Shown piece by piece: positions 17,741 through 26,979 of a DNA stretch of 64,000 bases. The stretch covers positions 62,001 to 126,000 of the forward strand of contig JAJFFH010000019.1 of assembly GCA_021776735.1 (NCBI GenBank), written 5' to 3'. This stretch comes from Planctomycetota bacterium. GTDB taxonomy: Bacteria; Planctomycetota; PLA2. The notes under the pieces were generated by a model. The model worked only from the letters and a program-made list of their open reading frames with translations, was not told where the DNA came from and made no database searches. How positions within the stretch are numbered: the first letter of the stretch is position 1; every line of letters begins with the position of its first letter. A program made the translations under genes and the position numbers.

Positions 17741-19096
17741 ATGAAGCTCTGGACCGTTTTCCTGCTCCTTGCGGCGAGCGCGCTCGCCGGCGATAAGTTT
17801 CCGCGCAAGGAACCGGGCTCCAAGGCCAAGGGCAAGGTCTACGAGTGGACCGCCAAAAACGGCCTCGTCTACCTGTTCCGGGTCCCGAAGCAATACGACG
17901 CAAAGAAGGGCGCCAGCCTGACGCTGATCCTCCACGGCTCGAACCTCGACCGGCGCTGGGGGTTTTGGAACCACAAGCAGGAGACGTTTCGCCCCGACGA
18001 CATCGTCGTCAGCCCGGACGGCACGACCGCGAACGGACGCGGCGGCTTCAACCTGATGGGCGAGTCCAGGGACGCCAAGCGGTTGCGCGCGCTCCACGTC
18101 GAACTCAAGAAGATCTTCAACGTGAAACGGACGTTCCTGTACGGCCACAGCCAAGGCTCATTCTTCTCGTTTTTCTACGCGGGCATCTATCCCAAGGACG
18201 TCGATGGCGTAGTCGGTCACGCCAGCGGCCGCTGGGGCTGGACGCAGGGAGGGCCCCAGGGCCACCACATCCCCTTTGTGTTCATGCACGGAACGGACGA
18301 TCCCGTCGTGCCCTACCGCCAGAGCGTGGGCGGCCACTGGTGGTACACCCAAAAAAAGTATCCGATGGTGCGGCTGCGCAGTCTCGAGGGCTGGAACCAC
18401 TGGCCCGCCGAACACAACGGCAACATCCCCCACACGTCCCAGCAGCTCGCCTGGGTCGAGGGCATGGCGACCAACGAGCCGGAACGCATGCAGTGGTGCT
18501 TCGATTTCCTGTGCGGCAACAAGAACAAGGAGCGCCACGACTGGAGCGGCACGTACACGCTCGCGAAACGCATCGCCGACCATCCCCAGGCCCCCGACAA
18601 GCTCAAGCGCCGCGCCGCCGCCGCGATGGACGCGATCAACAAGCTCGCCGAAGCGCACGTCGCCAAGATCAAGTTCCCGGCCAAGGGCGAATTCAAGAAG
18701 GGCCCGTGGCCGGGCCACACGATCCTGTTCTTGCGCGCGTTCGCCGACGTCCCCGCACGCGAGGCGTTCGTCGAAGAGCACAAGAAAGTCCTCGATCGCC
18801 ACGCCAAGGACGGCCAGAAGGCGTTCAACAAGTACTGGCCGCTCAACAAGAACAAGAAAGACAAAAAAGCGTTCGAGACAGCCGTCGCGGGCCTCAAAAA
18901 AGCATTCCTGTACTACGACCTCGTCCGCCGCGATTTCCTCAGACACATGCAGGATCTCCGCAAACGCGCCAAGAGCCTCCGCGCCTCGAAACGAACCCTC
19001 AAGGACTACGACGCGCTCGTCCCGGATCTCCTGAAGTCCCTCAAGAAGGGCGCCCAGGACTTCGACAGCCTGAACCGCAAGTGCAAGCTGCCGTAG
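17741..19096 (+). CDS. Secreted alpha/beta-hydrolase, esterase/PHB-depolymerase-like
   Basis: 451 residues. A signal peptide (LWTVFLLLAASALAG) comes first. The hydrolase fold follows: the strand with the oxyanion segment TLILHGSN (about 61-68), the nucleophile elbow YGHSQGS with S137, FMHGTDDPVVPY with the acid, and GWNHWPAEHN with the catalytic His. It resembles secreted feruloyl esterase or polyhydroxybutyrate depolymerase-type enzymes. The C-terminal ~190 residues are Lys-rich and helical, with no known domain; they may be for binding. Start ATG 17741 has GGAGG at the correct distance. Confidence 0.82.
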   Translation: MKLWTVFLLLAASALAGDKFPRKEPGSKAKGKVYEWTAKNGLVYLFRVPKQYDAKKGASLTLILHGSNLDRRWGFWNHKQETFRPDDIVVSPDGTTANGRGGFNLMGESRDAKRLRALHVELKKIFNVKRTFLYGHSQGSFFSFFYAGIYPKDVDGVVGHASGRWGWTQGGPQGHHIPFVFMHGTDDPVVPYRQSVGGHWWYTQKKYPMVRLRSLEGWNHWPAEHNGNIPHTSQQLAWVEGMATNEPERMQWCFDFLCGNKNKERHDWSGTYTLAKRIADHPQAPDKLKRRAAAAMDAINKLAEAHVAKIKFPAKGEFKKGPWPGHTILFLRAFADVPAREAFVEEHKKVLDRHAKDGQKAFNKYWPLNKNKKDKKAFETAVAGLKKAFLYYDLVRRDFLRHMQDLRKRAKSLRASKRTLKDYDALVPDLLKSLKKGAQDFDSLNRKCKLP

Positions 19097-19116
19097 GAGG
19101 AGATCCCCCACGGGGA

Positions 19117-19136
19117 AGCCGACGGACGGCGATGTC
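19117..19136 (+). repeat. 20-bp dispersed element, intergenic
   Basis: 18 of 20 bases match. It lies in the 42-bp gap between the convergent hydrolase and Sel1 genes, and is identical to the coding copy at 5872-5891. Confidence 0.85.
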
Positions 19137-19138
19137 GG

Positions 19139-20101
19139 TCAGCGCGCCGGACGCTGCCACGGCAGGGGCTTCTTCAGGTTTGCGCGGATTCGCTTCACAT
19201 ACGACTTGAACAGCGTGTTCGACCGGCGCAGGTCCTTGGGGCCGTTCTTGCCCTTGATCAACTTGAGGCGCTTCTCGAGACGCCCGACGAGCAGATCCCG
19301 CCCCTTCTCTCCGGTGTCGGCCGGCTCCACGCGCGAGTACTTCTTCTTCAGTCCGATCCTCGCCCAGGCGTACGACTTGGCGAAGTCCGAGTTGAGGTGC
19401 TTGAAGGTCAGGTTGAACTGGACGATGTGCACGCCCCGAAGGCCAGCCTGCTCGAACGCGTCCATGGCCTCGTCGGGACGCTTGAGACTCGCAAGGCAAT
19501 CGCCGAGGGTCGAGAACGCCCACGGGTGTCCCTGCGCGGTCGCCTTCCGCAGCCACTTCTCGGCAGTCTCGTAGTCCGATCGCCCTCCGATCTTGCCCTT
19601 GTAGAGCGCATAGCCGTGGATGGCCTGGGCGTCCGGGTGTCCCTGTTCCGCGGCCGTCTTGAACAGTTCGTACATCCGCTCGTCCGTAAGCCTATTCGCG
19701 CCGCTGTAGCCAAGGTACGCAAGGTAGTAGGCCGGCCGGGCATGGCCCGCGCGAGCACCTTCATCGATCATCGCGACCGCTTCCTTGCGCTTGCGTTTGC
19801 GATCCCACAAGGCGATCCCGATCTCGCCGGTCGCGCCCGCGTGCCCCTGCGCGCGCGCGCGTTCGTACCACTTCGCCGCGGTCCTCGTGTTCGTCCTCGT
19901 CCCGCGTCCCAAGCGGTACATCTCGGCGAGTTGGAACTGCGCTTCCTTGTCCCCCGATTCCGAATCGTCTCCCGATTCCGAGGCCGCCTTGAACTCCTTG
20001 AGTGCGGTCGCGAAGTCCCCTTTCGTCAGCGCGGCCTTGCCCTCCGCGGTCCCCGCCGCGGCGATGGCCGCCAGAACGAGCCCGCACGCCAGAGTACGCA
20101 T
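19139..20101 (-). CDS. Secreted Sel1-repeat protein
   Basis: 320 residues from ATG 20101. A signal peptide (LACGLVLAAIAAAGTAEG) is followed by Sel1-like repeats of about 36 residues, recognisable from EAQFQLAEMYRLGRGTRTN, AAKWYERARAQGHAGATGEIG, AEQGHPDAQAIHGYALYKG and KWLRKATAQGHPWAFSTLGD. Sel1 repeats form helical solenoids that bind other proteins. The C-terminal 90 residues are basic and lack repeats. The gene starts 42 bp downstream of the sigma-fusion gene on the same strand. Confidence 0.85.
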   Translation of the reverse strand: MRTLACGLVLAAIAAAGTAEGKAALTKGDFATALKEFKAASESGDDSESGDKEAQFQLAEMYRLGRGTRTNTRTAAKWYERARAQGHAGATGEIGIALWDRKRKRKEAVAMIDEGARAGHARPAYYLAYLGYSGANRLTDERMYELFKTAAEQGHPDAQAIHGYALYKGKIGGRSDYETAEKWLRKATAQGHPWAFSTLGDCLASLKRPDEAMDAFEQAGLRGVHIVQFNLTFKHLNSDFAKSYAWARIGLKKKYSRVEPADTGEKGRDLLVGRLEKRLKLIKGKNGPKDLRRSNTLFKSYVKRIRANLKKPLPWQRPAR

Positions 20102-20143
20102 GTCCACGTTGTACAGGACCGTGGGCGTCTCAGGCAAGCGCGT

Positions 20144-23100
20144 CTACCGCTTGTCCAGTCGCAGCGTGGTCGGTTCTTCGCGTCCGGCGACAGCGGCGGT
20201 CGCGCTCTTGAAGTACCCGTCGTTGGTCCAGACCTGGACCGTGCAGGAACCAGGCGTTAGCGCACGGACGGCGATGTCTTTTTCGCCCTTGAACTGCGCG
20301 AAGCGACGTGCGCCGAGGCGATCGACCACGATCACGCGTCCCGTACCGGAATATGGCTTGCCGGCGGGATCGAGCAGCCGCAGGCACAGCACGCAACCCG
20401 GCGCAACGCGCAGCGCGGCGTCGTGGCGACCCGTTGGAACCTTCTTGGTCCAGGCCACCGCGTGCCGGCGTGAGTCCGCGACCAGCGCATAGTCACCCTC
20501 CGGAAGAAAGGACAGCGAGAACCGGCCTGCCGCGTCCGTCATTGCGCTGCGCACTGCTGGCTGGCGCGACATGAAACCGTCCGTGCCCACCGCGGCGCCC
20601 TTCGCGTACGCCGAAACGTTCGCGGCGGTCACGGGCCCGTCCGGACCGTGAACCACACCTTCAATGGAGCCGGTCTTGGGTGCACGGATCAGCACTTCGC
20701 CGGGCCCGGCCGTCACCTCGGTCTTGCCGGTGAACGACAGCGGGCCACACCGCACAAGGAGCTGATACACCCCCGGCGGCAGGCCCCGGATCACGAAGTC
20801 ACCGTTCAGGTTGCACGACGCCTGCCGCGTTGCCGGCGGTTTGGCGCGCGCCGCCCGTACCGTCACGCGCACGCCCAGGGCAAACGGTTGGTCGTTCGCG
20901 TCGAGCACGCGGCCGCGAATCATCCCGCCGGCCGGTCTTCGCCGTACCCGGAACGTGGCTGGATCGCCGGGCACGCGTACGACAGCGGGCCCACGGTTAA
21001 CCTCGCCGTCGCGGTTGGGGTCATAGTCGCCACCGGGACGGAGGCCGTACTCGCCCGCCGGCACGTCGAGGACGACGAACCTCCCGTCGCCGTCCGTCTG
21101 AGCGTTCCATTCCTGTTCACGGGACACGATCGCAAGCGACAGGTACCGCACCGGAGTGCCGGACTCGTCGACAAGCCGGCCGCGTACTTCGTGGCCGCGC
21201 GGCAACACGAGCGCAATGTCGGTGCCGGAGATGAACCCGTCCTTGCGAAAGAGAGTGATCCCGGGCCCGCGGATGTTCAGTCGGTGCGGTCCCGGTCGCA
21301 GTCCCCCGATCGAAAACCGTCCGTCCGCGTCGGTGAATGCGTGGCCCACGCTCGGTCGGGCCACCGCCTCGACGCGGATGTGCACGAACGGCAGTCCGGC
21401 CCGATCCCTGATCCGTCCTCGCAGCGTCGTCGTTTCCTCCGGCGGAAGCCGCAGCTCGATGTCGCAAACCTGACCCGCGCCGGGTATCAACGGAGCCGAC
21501 ACCCTCGCGCCCGAGCCTCGCCAGGCGACCACGAACGGTGTGTTCGCAGCGGACCGGACCAGGAATACCGCACGCCCGTCTGCGCCCGTGCGCGCGGCAC
21601 CGCCCCGAGGGAACCCGCCGGCGGCGGAAGCCGCGCCGCATGACGCCCCCGGCACGGGCCGGCCGCGACCGTCGAGCACCGACACGCGCACGGTCACGGG
21701 CTGAACCACGACCAGTTCGAGATCGACGGTCGCGGACCCGGGCGGGAGCGCCGCACCGGTTCCGACGAGCCCGGGCGTATCGACCGAAACAAACCCGGCG
21801 ATGCAGCTCGCGCCGCGGATCTCAAAGCGCCCGTCCTTGTCCGTGATCGCGTGCGGACCCGGCGCGCCCTCGAGAGTGTCCGCAGTCCCATCGTGCGCCA
21901 TCGCCTTCACCACGACGCCCGCAAGGCCTCGCCGTCCGTCTGCGTTCTTCAAGAGCACACGCCCCCGCACGATCCGAGTCGCGGCAAAGCGCAGGTCGAG
22001 AATCCGACCGGGCGGAAAGGGAACCGCCGGGATCAGCCGCTGACCGTGACCGGGCGCGCGGATGACGATCGTGAACTCGTTGCGTCCGGCTGCCACATGA
22101 TCCAGGCGAAAGCGCCCGTCCGAACCGGCACGCGACTCATGGAGAACATCCGCCAGCACAAGGACAGTCGCCGCGGGGACGGGTTCACCGGAGACCGAGA
22201 CAACGCGCCCCTCGATCGGAGCGCCGCGGCGCAGCACGATTGCCACGAACGCGGTCCGGTGCGCGAAAAAGCGGCCGGGTGCGTAGTCGCGATGGGTCAC
22301 GTCGTACTGCGCGCTCGAAAAGCCGCCCGCATCCATGGGCACGGTGAACAAGCCATCTTGTCCGGAGCGAACGCGCAGCGTAGAGAAACGGACGGCGATG
22401 TTTGCGCCGGCCACGGGCTGGCCGTCCTCGTTCACGACCCGGCCGGAAACCTTGCGCGCGGGGTGCAGCGCCACGTCGAGCCCCTGCCGCTCGCGCGACG
22501 GATTGAGGCGGCGCTGAAGCGGCATGAATCCGTCCGCTTCAGCGACGAGGCGCACGTTCCCGAGCGCCGCGCCGAGTTCGAATATGCCGCCTTCGTCCGT
22601 ACGCGCGGTCGCGGCCCCGATCCGTATCGTCGCGCCGGAGATCGGTGTCCCCCGGGCCGCGCGGACCCGCCCGCGCACGCGCACGGCGTCGGTCTTTGTC
22701 TCCGGAAAAGCCGGCTCCGACGCGCCCGGACCCGCTCTTCGCTCTTGAGCGATCGCTTCTCCTCGCTCCCCCGGCACCGACCGTTCGTCCTCCGCGCGCC
22801 GCTCGATCGGCCCGGTTTCGCGCGAGGCTCGCCACATCAGCACGCCGGCAGCCAACAGGACGAGCCCGACAACGATCAGGAGCTTCTTCTTCACGCTCAC
22901 GCCGATTCCCTCCCGCGCCACCGCGATCAGCAGCGCGTGCCGTGCCGCAGACCCGCCGCGATCTTCGTCCAGACGCGCCCGCAGCATCGTTCGCGCGCGC
23001 TTGAGGCGGCTGCGCACGGTCGCCGCAGGCTCGCCGCCGCGCACCGCGATTTCCTTCGCGGTCAGCCCCTCGAAGTAGCGCAGCAAGACCGTCGCCCGAT

Positions 23101-23440
23101 ACGGCTCGTCGAGTTCCGCCACCGCGCGGGCCACGCGTCGCTGCTCCTCAAAGCGGGCCACAACGACCTGCGTGTCGTCGGTCGCGTCGGAACGCGCGAC
23201 GATCTGTTCGCGACGGCGGCGGCGGCCTTCGCTGCGCAGACGCTTGCGGGCGAAGTTGCGCGCGACGGTGGCCAACCACGCCCCGAGCGGCCGGGAAGCG
23301 GACGGACGGCGATGCAGGGCGGCGGCCATCGTGTCCTGCACGACGTCCTCGGCGAGATGCTCGTCCCGCAGCATGGACCGCGCGAGCGCACGCAGCCCCT
23401 CGGCATGTGCAAGCAGAACCTCGGGATCAACGCCCATCAC
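20144..23440 (-). CDS. ECF sigma factor fused to a membrane helix and carboxypeptidase-regulatory-like repeats
   Basis: 1098 residues. Residues 8-70 are sigma region 2 (AEDVVQDTMAAAL, AWLATVARNFARKRL) and 105-160 region 4 (LDEPYRATVLLRYFEGLTAKEIA, ATVRSRLKRARTMLR). A single membrane helix follows (about 185-203, KLLIVVGLVLLAAGVLM). The remaining 850 residues are about nine Ig-like carboxypeptidase-regulatory (CarboxypepD_reg/TonB-plug-like) repeats, each with a VSGRVVxEDGxPVxGAxV strand pattern and a DGRFxxxGLxPGxY turn. The layout predicts a cytoplasmic sigma domain tethered to an extracytoplasmic sensor or adhesive arm. Three dispersed elements lie within it, all antisense. No anti-sigma gene is adjacent. 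Confidence 0.88.
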   Translation of the reverse strand: MMGVDPEVLLAHAEGLRALARSMLRDEHLAEDVVQDTMAAALHRRPSASRPLGAWLATVARNFARKRLRSEGRRRRREQIVARSDATDDTQVVVARFEEQRRVARAVAELDEPYRATVLLRYFEGLTAKEIAVRGGEPAATVRSRLKRARTMLRARLDEDRGGSAARHALLIAVAREGIGVSVKKKLLIVVGLVLLAAGVLMWRASRETGPIERRAEDERSVPGERGEAIAQERRAGPGASEPAFPETKTDAVRVRGRVRAARGTPISGATIRIGAATARTDEGGIFELGAALGNVRLVAEADGFMPLQRRLNPSRERQGLDVALHPARKVSGRVVNEDGQPVAGANIAVRFSTLRVRSGQDGLFTVPMDAGGFSSAQYDVTHRDYAPGRFFAHRTAFVAIVLRRGAPIEGRVVSVSGEPVPAATVLVLADVLHESRAGSDGRFRLDHVAAGRNEFTIVIRAPGHGQRLIPAVPFPPGRILDLRFAATRIVRGRVLLKNADGRRGLAGVVVKAMAHDGTADTLEGAPGPHAITDKDGRFEIRGASCIAGFVSVDTPGLVGTGAALPPGSATVDLELVVVQPVTVRVSVLDGRGRPVPGASCGAASAAGGFPRGGAARTGADGRAVFLVRSAANTPFVVAWRGSGARVSAPLIPGAGQVCDIELRLPPEETTTLRGRIRDRAGLPFVHIRVEAVARPSVGHAFTDADGRFSIGGLRPGPHRLNIRGPGITLFRKDGFISGTDIALVLPRGHEVRGRLVDESGTPVRYLSLAIVSREQEWNAQTDGDGRFVVLDVPAGEYGLRPGGDYDPNRDGEVNRGPAVVRVPGDPATFRVRRRPAGGMIRGRVLDANDQPFALGVRVTVRAARAKPPATRQASCNLNGDFVIRGLPPGVYQLLVRCGPLSFTGKTEVTAGPGEVLIRAPKTGSIEGVVHGPDGPVTAANVSAYAKGAAVGTDGFMSRQPAVRSAMTDAAGRFSLSFLPEGDYALVADSRRHAVAWTKKVPTGRHDAALRVAPGCVLCLRLLDPAGKPYSGTGRVIVVDRLGARRFAQFKGEKDIAVRALTPGSCTVQVWTNDGYFKSATAAVAGREEPTTLRLDKR
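20259..20278 (+). repeat. 20-bp dispersed element in the first sigma fusion, copy a
   Basis: 18 of 20 bases match; antisense to the gene; read as EKDIAVRAL in the last regulatory-like repeat, where DIAVRAL fits a beta strand. Confidence 0.8.
22383..22402 (+). repeat. 20-bp dispersed element in the first sigma fusion, copy b
   Basis: 16 of 20 bases match, with an unbroken 16-nt core; antisense; read as GANIAVRFS in a repeat strand. Confidence 0.65.
23297..23316 (+). repeat. 20-bp dispersed element in the first sigma fusion, copy c
   Basis: 16 of 20 bases match; antisense; read as LHRRPSAS in the loop of sigma region 2 just after VVQDTMAAA. This is a third reading frame compared with the other two copies in the same gene. 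Confidence 0.6.
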
Positions 23441-23474
23441 CCCCTTTCATCCCACGGAAGCAAAAACGTGGCAA

Positions 23475-26306
23475 CTACCGGCGCGGTTCGATCCGGATCA
23501 CAACCTCCTCGGCGCCCGGCGCGATCCCGTCAAGACGGACGATGGCGCGGTGCCGCGCGCGGACCTCGACGCGAAAGGGACCGGGATCGTCGATCGGCAC
23601 CGGCAACGTGAAGGCGCCGTCCTCGCCGGTGAACACCCCGCGCGTCCGTTTCGCCGTCCGGATCAGTGCGTTGGCCACGGGACGATCGCTTGCATCGAGG
23701 ACGCGACCGCGGATCAGCGCCGCGGCTCCGTAGCGAAGGACGATCTCGTCGTCGCCGGGACCGAGCGTTGTGCTCTTGGGGGCGATCCAGCGCTGGTCGC
23801 GCTCCCTGTGGCTGCTCAGGTTGACGCCGCCGTTCATGCGCGGAACGTCGCGGAACTCCACCCAGCCGTCGGGGCCGGTGACCGCGGGCGGACCGCGCAG
23901 CATGAGCCGGGCGCCGGCGAGCGAATTTCCGTCCGGATCGACGACGCGCACGCGCACGGTCCGGGTGGCCGCGGGCGTCAGCCGCAGCACAAGGTCGGTG
24001 GTGCCCCCGCGGACTCCGCGCAGCGAACCCGCCAGTGGCAGATGGTCGTTTCGCACCTGGCCGGTCGGCCACATATCGATGGTCGTGCCCGCCGGGACTG
24101 CCAGCGAGAACGCGCCGGACTCGTCGGACCAGCAACTCCCGTGAAAATCGTTCCCTCGCGCCGCGAGAACGACGTACGCGTAGGGCTCGCCGTTTCCGTT
24201 CACGACCCGGCCCGCGATCTTCTCCGCCCGTCGCAGCGAGACGACGCAGGGCCCGCGCGCGACATCGTGGCCGAAGACCCGGCCGTCGAGAAGGTCGGTC
24301 CGGTTCGACTTCACCTGCACGAAGACCTCGTACTCGTGGTCTCGGAGCGCAAGGACGGCGCGCCCATCCTTCCCGGTTGTCGTTCGCCACCGCTCGATCG
24401 ACACCCGCGCGCCGGACACGGGCTCCCCCGTTTCCGTGCGTACCCGCACGACGAGTTCGTTGCGGGACGCGGGCTGAAGCACGATGTCGAGAGCACCGGC
24501 CTCCGCCTCCGCGCGCAACGGGTCCGCGTGCAGGGAGACGGGACCGGCGGGCACGTCTCGAAAGCGGAAGCGCCCGAGGTCGTCGGTGTTGACGCTGTCC
24601 GACGGCCCCCGGGCGCGCAACAGAACGCGAACTCCCGGCCGGGGCTCCCCGGCGGCGTCGAGCACCCGGCCCTCGACAGCCAGCCCGCGACGCAAGACGA
24701 TCCGGGGCCCGCGGGTGCGGGCCGGCGCATACCCTTCCGCCTGCACAAACAGCTCCGGCCGCGCCTCCGGCGCTCCTCGGATGACGAACCTTCCCCCGCG
24801 ATCCGATTTTGCCGGCAGACGGCCGGCCAATACAAGCGCGCCCCGCACCGGCGCCCCGGACTCGTCCACGACGATGCCGCTCGCTTTGTGTCCGCGTTTC
24901 AGCGCGATCGCCTGCATGCTCTGGAGCGCGACCGACGCCACCGCGAAACCCGGCGCCCGAACAAACACGCTGCGGCCCGGGCCGGACGGTGCAAAGGTGA
25001 AGATGCCGTCCGACGCCGTCGAGGTAATCGCGTAAGAGCCGTCAAGCGCCCAGCTCAGCCTCGCTCCCGCCACCGGCTTGCTTGTATCGGCGGCGACGAC
25101 TCGTCCCGTGGTCGCGAGTCCCGGATTCAGCCGCAACACGGCAACCCCGGCAGCGTCGAGCCTGCCGTCCGCATACAGTCCGCGCGCGAACGTATCGACT
25201 TCGTCGCCCGCGGGCAGACAAGCGGTCCACGCGCCGTTGGCACCGGTGCGTCCACGCATTCCGGACTTCGTGGTGATCTCGGCCCCCTTCACCGCTCGCT
25301 CGTGCTCGTCGATGACCCGCACCGTCGCCGCCACGCCGCGCTCAAGTTCGATCCGAACACGTTCGCCAGCCAAACACGTCCGCGTCGCCGCGACGAAGCC
25401 GTCGGCCTCGGCCCGCAAGCGCACGCGCTCGCCACGTCGCAATCGGATTCGAAACGCGCCGTCCGCATCGCTGTGCGTCGCCGGTCCCGCGCGCTCGCTG
25501 AACAGGTTGCCGAAGAAGGGCCGGATCGTCGTCGTGATCTTGACGCGCCGCGGGGCGGCCCCGACAACGACACCAAACAGATCGCGATCCCGATCGATCG
25601 GATCGGACGCCGGATCCACGGACACATCGGCCCGAAGCGAAGGCCCGCCGCGCGAGGATGGCGCTATTGCGGCGCGCGGCGTTTCGGGGGCGTTCCGGCT
25701 GACAACGGCGATCGTCCCGATCGCGAGCACGGCAACCACGGCAGCCGCCGTCGCGATCACTCCGAGCCCCACGCCGCGGCCGACGAGCGGCGCCAGGGCG
25801 ACGGCCCACACGGAGCGATCCCCGCCGTGCGCAGAGTCCAGGCGCGCCCGCAATTGCGCGAGCGCGCGGCGCTGACGGGTGCGCACGGTTTCGCGTGGCA
25901 CGTCGAGGCGGCGGGCCGTCCGGGCCACCGACAAACCGTGTAGGAACCGAGCGATGACGACGTCGCGGTAGACAGGATCGAGTGCAAGCACCGCGGCAAC
26001 GGCGCGACGCCGCACTTCCAGGCGCGCCACGTCCTTGTCCGCCGGCGAAATCCGGTCTCGACGCGCGGATTCCTGCTCCCGCAGCCTCCTTCGTTCGCGC
26101 GCACGACGGCGCGACGCGGCAATGTTTCTCAGCACCGTACCAAGCCACGCCTGCGGCCGCCGCGCGCGCTCGGAGCTCTCCAGCGCGGCGACGTAGGTGT
26201 CTTGCACGGCGTCGTCGGCCTCCGACGCGTCCAGCAGCCGGCGTGCGAGCCCACGCAGGAACGCCTGGTGCTCAAGGAGGGTCTCCGGGGTCCATTTCGA
26301 GTTCAT
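23475..26306 (-). CDS. Second ECF sigma factor fused to membrane helix and carboxypeptidase-regulatory-like repeats
   Basis: 943 residues from ATG 26306. Sigma region 2 is at about 10-75 (ADDAVQDTYVAAL, AWLGTVLRNIAASRR) and region 4 at 105-158 (LDPVYRDVVIARFLHGLSVARTARRL, VPRETVRTRQRRALAQLR). A membrane helix spans about 182-202 (VIATAAAVVAVLAIGTIAVV). About eight regulatory-like repeats follow. It is a paralogue of the neighbouring fusion, 34 bp downstream on the same strand, so the pair probably arose by duplication and is co-transcribed. Unlike its neighbour it carries no recognisable dispersed element. It is divergent from an ordinary ECF sigma gene 136 bp away. Confidence 0.87.
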   Translation of the reverse strand: MNSKWTPETLLEHQAFLRGLARRLLDASEADDAVQDTYVAALESSERARRPQAWLGTVLRNIAASRRRARERRRLREQESARRDRISPADKDVARLEVRRRAVAAVLALDPVYRDVVIARFLHGLSVARTARRLDVPRETVRTRQRRALAQLRARLDSAHGGDRSVWAVALAPLVGRGVGLGVIATAAAVVAVLAIGTIAVVSRNAPETPRAAIAPSSRGGPSLRADVSVDPASDPIDRDRDLFGVVVGAAPRRVKITTTIRPFFGNLFSERAGPATHSDADGAFRIRLRRGERVRLRAEADGFVAATRTCLAGERVRIELERGVAATVRVIDEHERAVKGAEITTKSGMRGRTGANGAWTACLPAGDEVDTFARGLYADGRLDAAGVAVLRLNPGLATTGRVVAADTSKPVAGARLSWALDGSYAITSTASDGIFTFAPSGPGRSVFVRAPGFAVASVALQSMQAIALKRGHKASGIVVDESGAPVRGALVLAGRLPAKSDRGGRFVIRGAPEARPELFVQAEGYAPARTRGPRIVLRRGLAVEGRVLDAAGEPRPGVRVLLRARGPSDSVNTDDLGRFRFRDVPAGPVSLHADPLRAEAEAGALDIVLQPASRNELVVRVRTETGEPVSGARVSIERWRTTTGKDGRAVLALRDHEYEVFVQVKSNRTDLLDGRVFGHDVARGPCVVSLRRAEKIAGRVVNGNGEPYAYVVLAARGNDFHGSCWSDESGAFSLAVPAGTTIDMWPTGQVRNDHLPLAGSLRGVRGGTTDLVLRLTPAATRTVRVRVVDPDGNSLAGARLMLRGPPAVTGPDGWVEFRDVPRMNGGVNLSSHRERDQRWIAPKSTTLGPGDDEIVLRYGAAALIRGRVLDASDRPVANALIRTAKRTRGVFTGEDGAFTLPVPIDDPGPFRVEVRARHRAIVRLDGIAPGAEEVVIRIEPRR

Positions 26307-26442
26307 GGCCGTTACGTCGCCGCCGCCGCGGGCGCCGGGTTCAAGTACGATGCAGAAAATGGCGGCTGGCGGCGCGCATCTCCCGGTTTTTTTTCGCACG
26401 GTCGGCGTGCGGCCGGACTCTATTCCCGCGGTCTACGAGTCC

Positions 26443-26979
26443 ATGCCGGGCGCCATCGAACAAAGCGAAATCGAGCAGCTTGTCGAGCGCGCCCGGCAGG
26501 GCGACCGCGACGCCTTCGGGCGGCTCGCGCTCCTGCATCGGGCAAGAGTGCGGGGCCTGCTCCATCGGCTGGCCGGCGCCGACCGCCTGGACGATCTGGA
26601 ACAAGACGTGTTCATCGCCGCCTGGCTCAACCTCAAAAAGTTCCGCGGGGACGCAGCGTTCGCGACGTGGCTGCTGCGCATCGCGGTCAACAAGGCCAGG
26701 CGTGCGCTGAAACGCGACCGGCCGCTGCCCGCATTGGACATCGAACCGCGCTCGGAAGCCCCGGGCCCGCTCGCGCACCTGCTGCTCGACGAAACGCGCA
26801 TCCAACTCCGCGCGGCCGTCGCCTCGCTGCCCACGCGCCTGCGCACCGTCTTCCAGCTCCGCTTCGTCGAAGGCCTGCGCGGCCCCGAAATCGCCCAAGT
26901 CCTCGGCGTCCGCGAAGCTACGGTCCGCTCCCGACTGACCGCAGCACGCCAAACGTTGCGCGCGAGGCTGCGGCGATGA
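26443..26979 (+). CDS. ECF RNA polymerase sigma factor
   Basis: 178 residues from ATG 26443. Region 2: DRDAFGRLALLHRARVRGLLHRL, then DDLEQDVFIAAWLNLKKFRG and ATWLLRIAVNKARR. Region 4: LPTRLRTVFQLRFVEGLRGPEIAQVLGVREATVRSRLTAARQTLRARL. It is a stand-alone sigma of normal length. The stop overlaps the ATG of the next gene (ATGA), which encodes a small membrane protein in the place where an anti-sigma factor is usually found. The upstream frame is open but is not protein-like. Confidence 0.9.
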   Translation: MPGAIEQSEIEQLVERARQGDRDAFGRLALLHRARVRGLLHRLAGADRLDDLEQDVFIAAWLNLKKFRGDAAFATWLLRIAVNKARRALKRDRPLPALDIEPRSEAPGPLAHLLLDETRIQLRAAVASLPTRLRTVFQLRFVEGLRGPEIAQVLGVREATVRSRLTAARQTLRARLRR

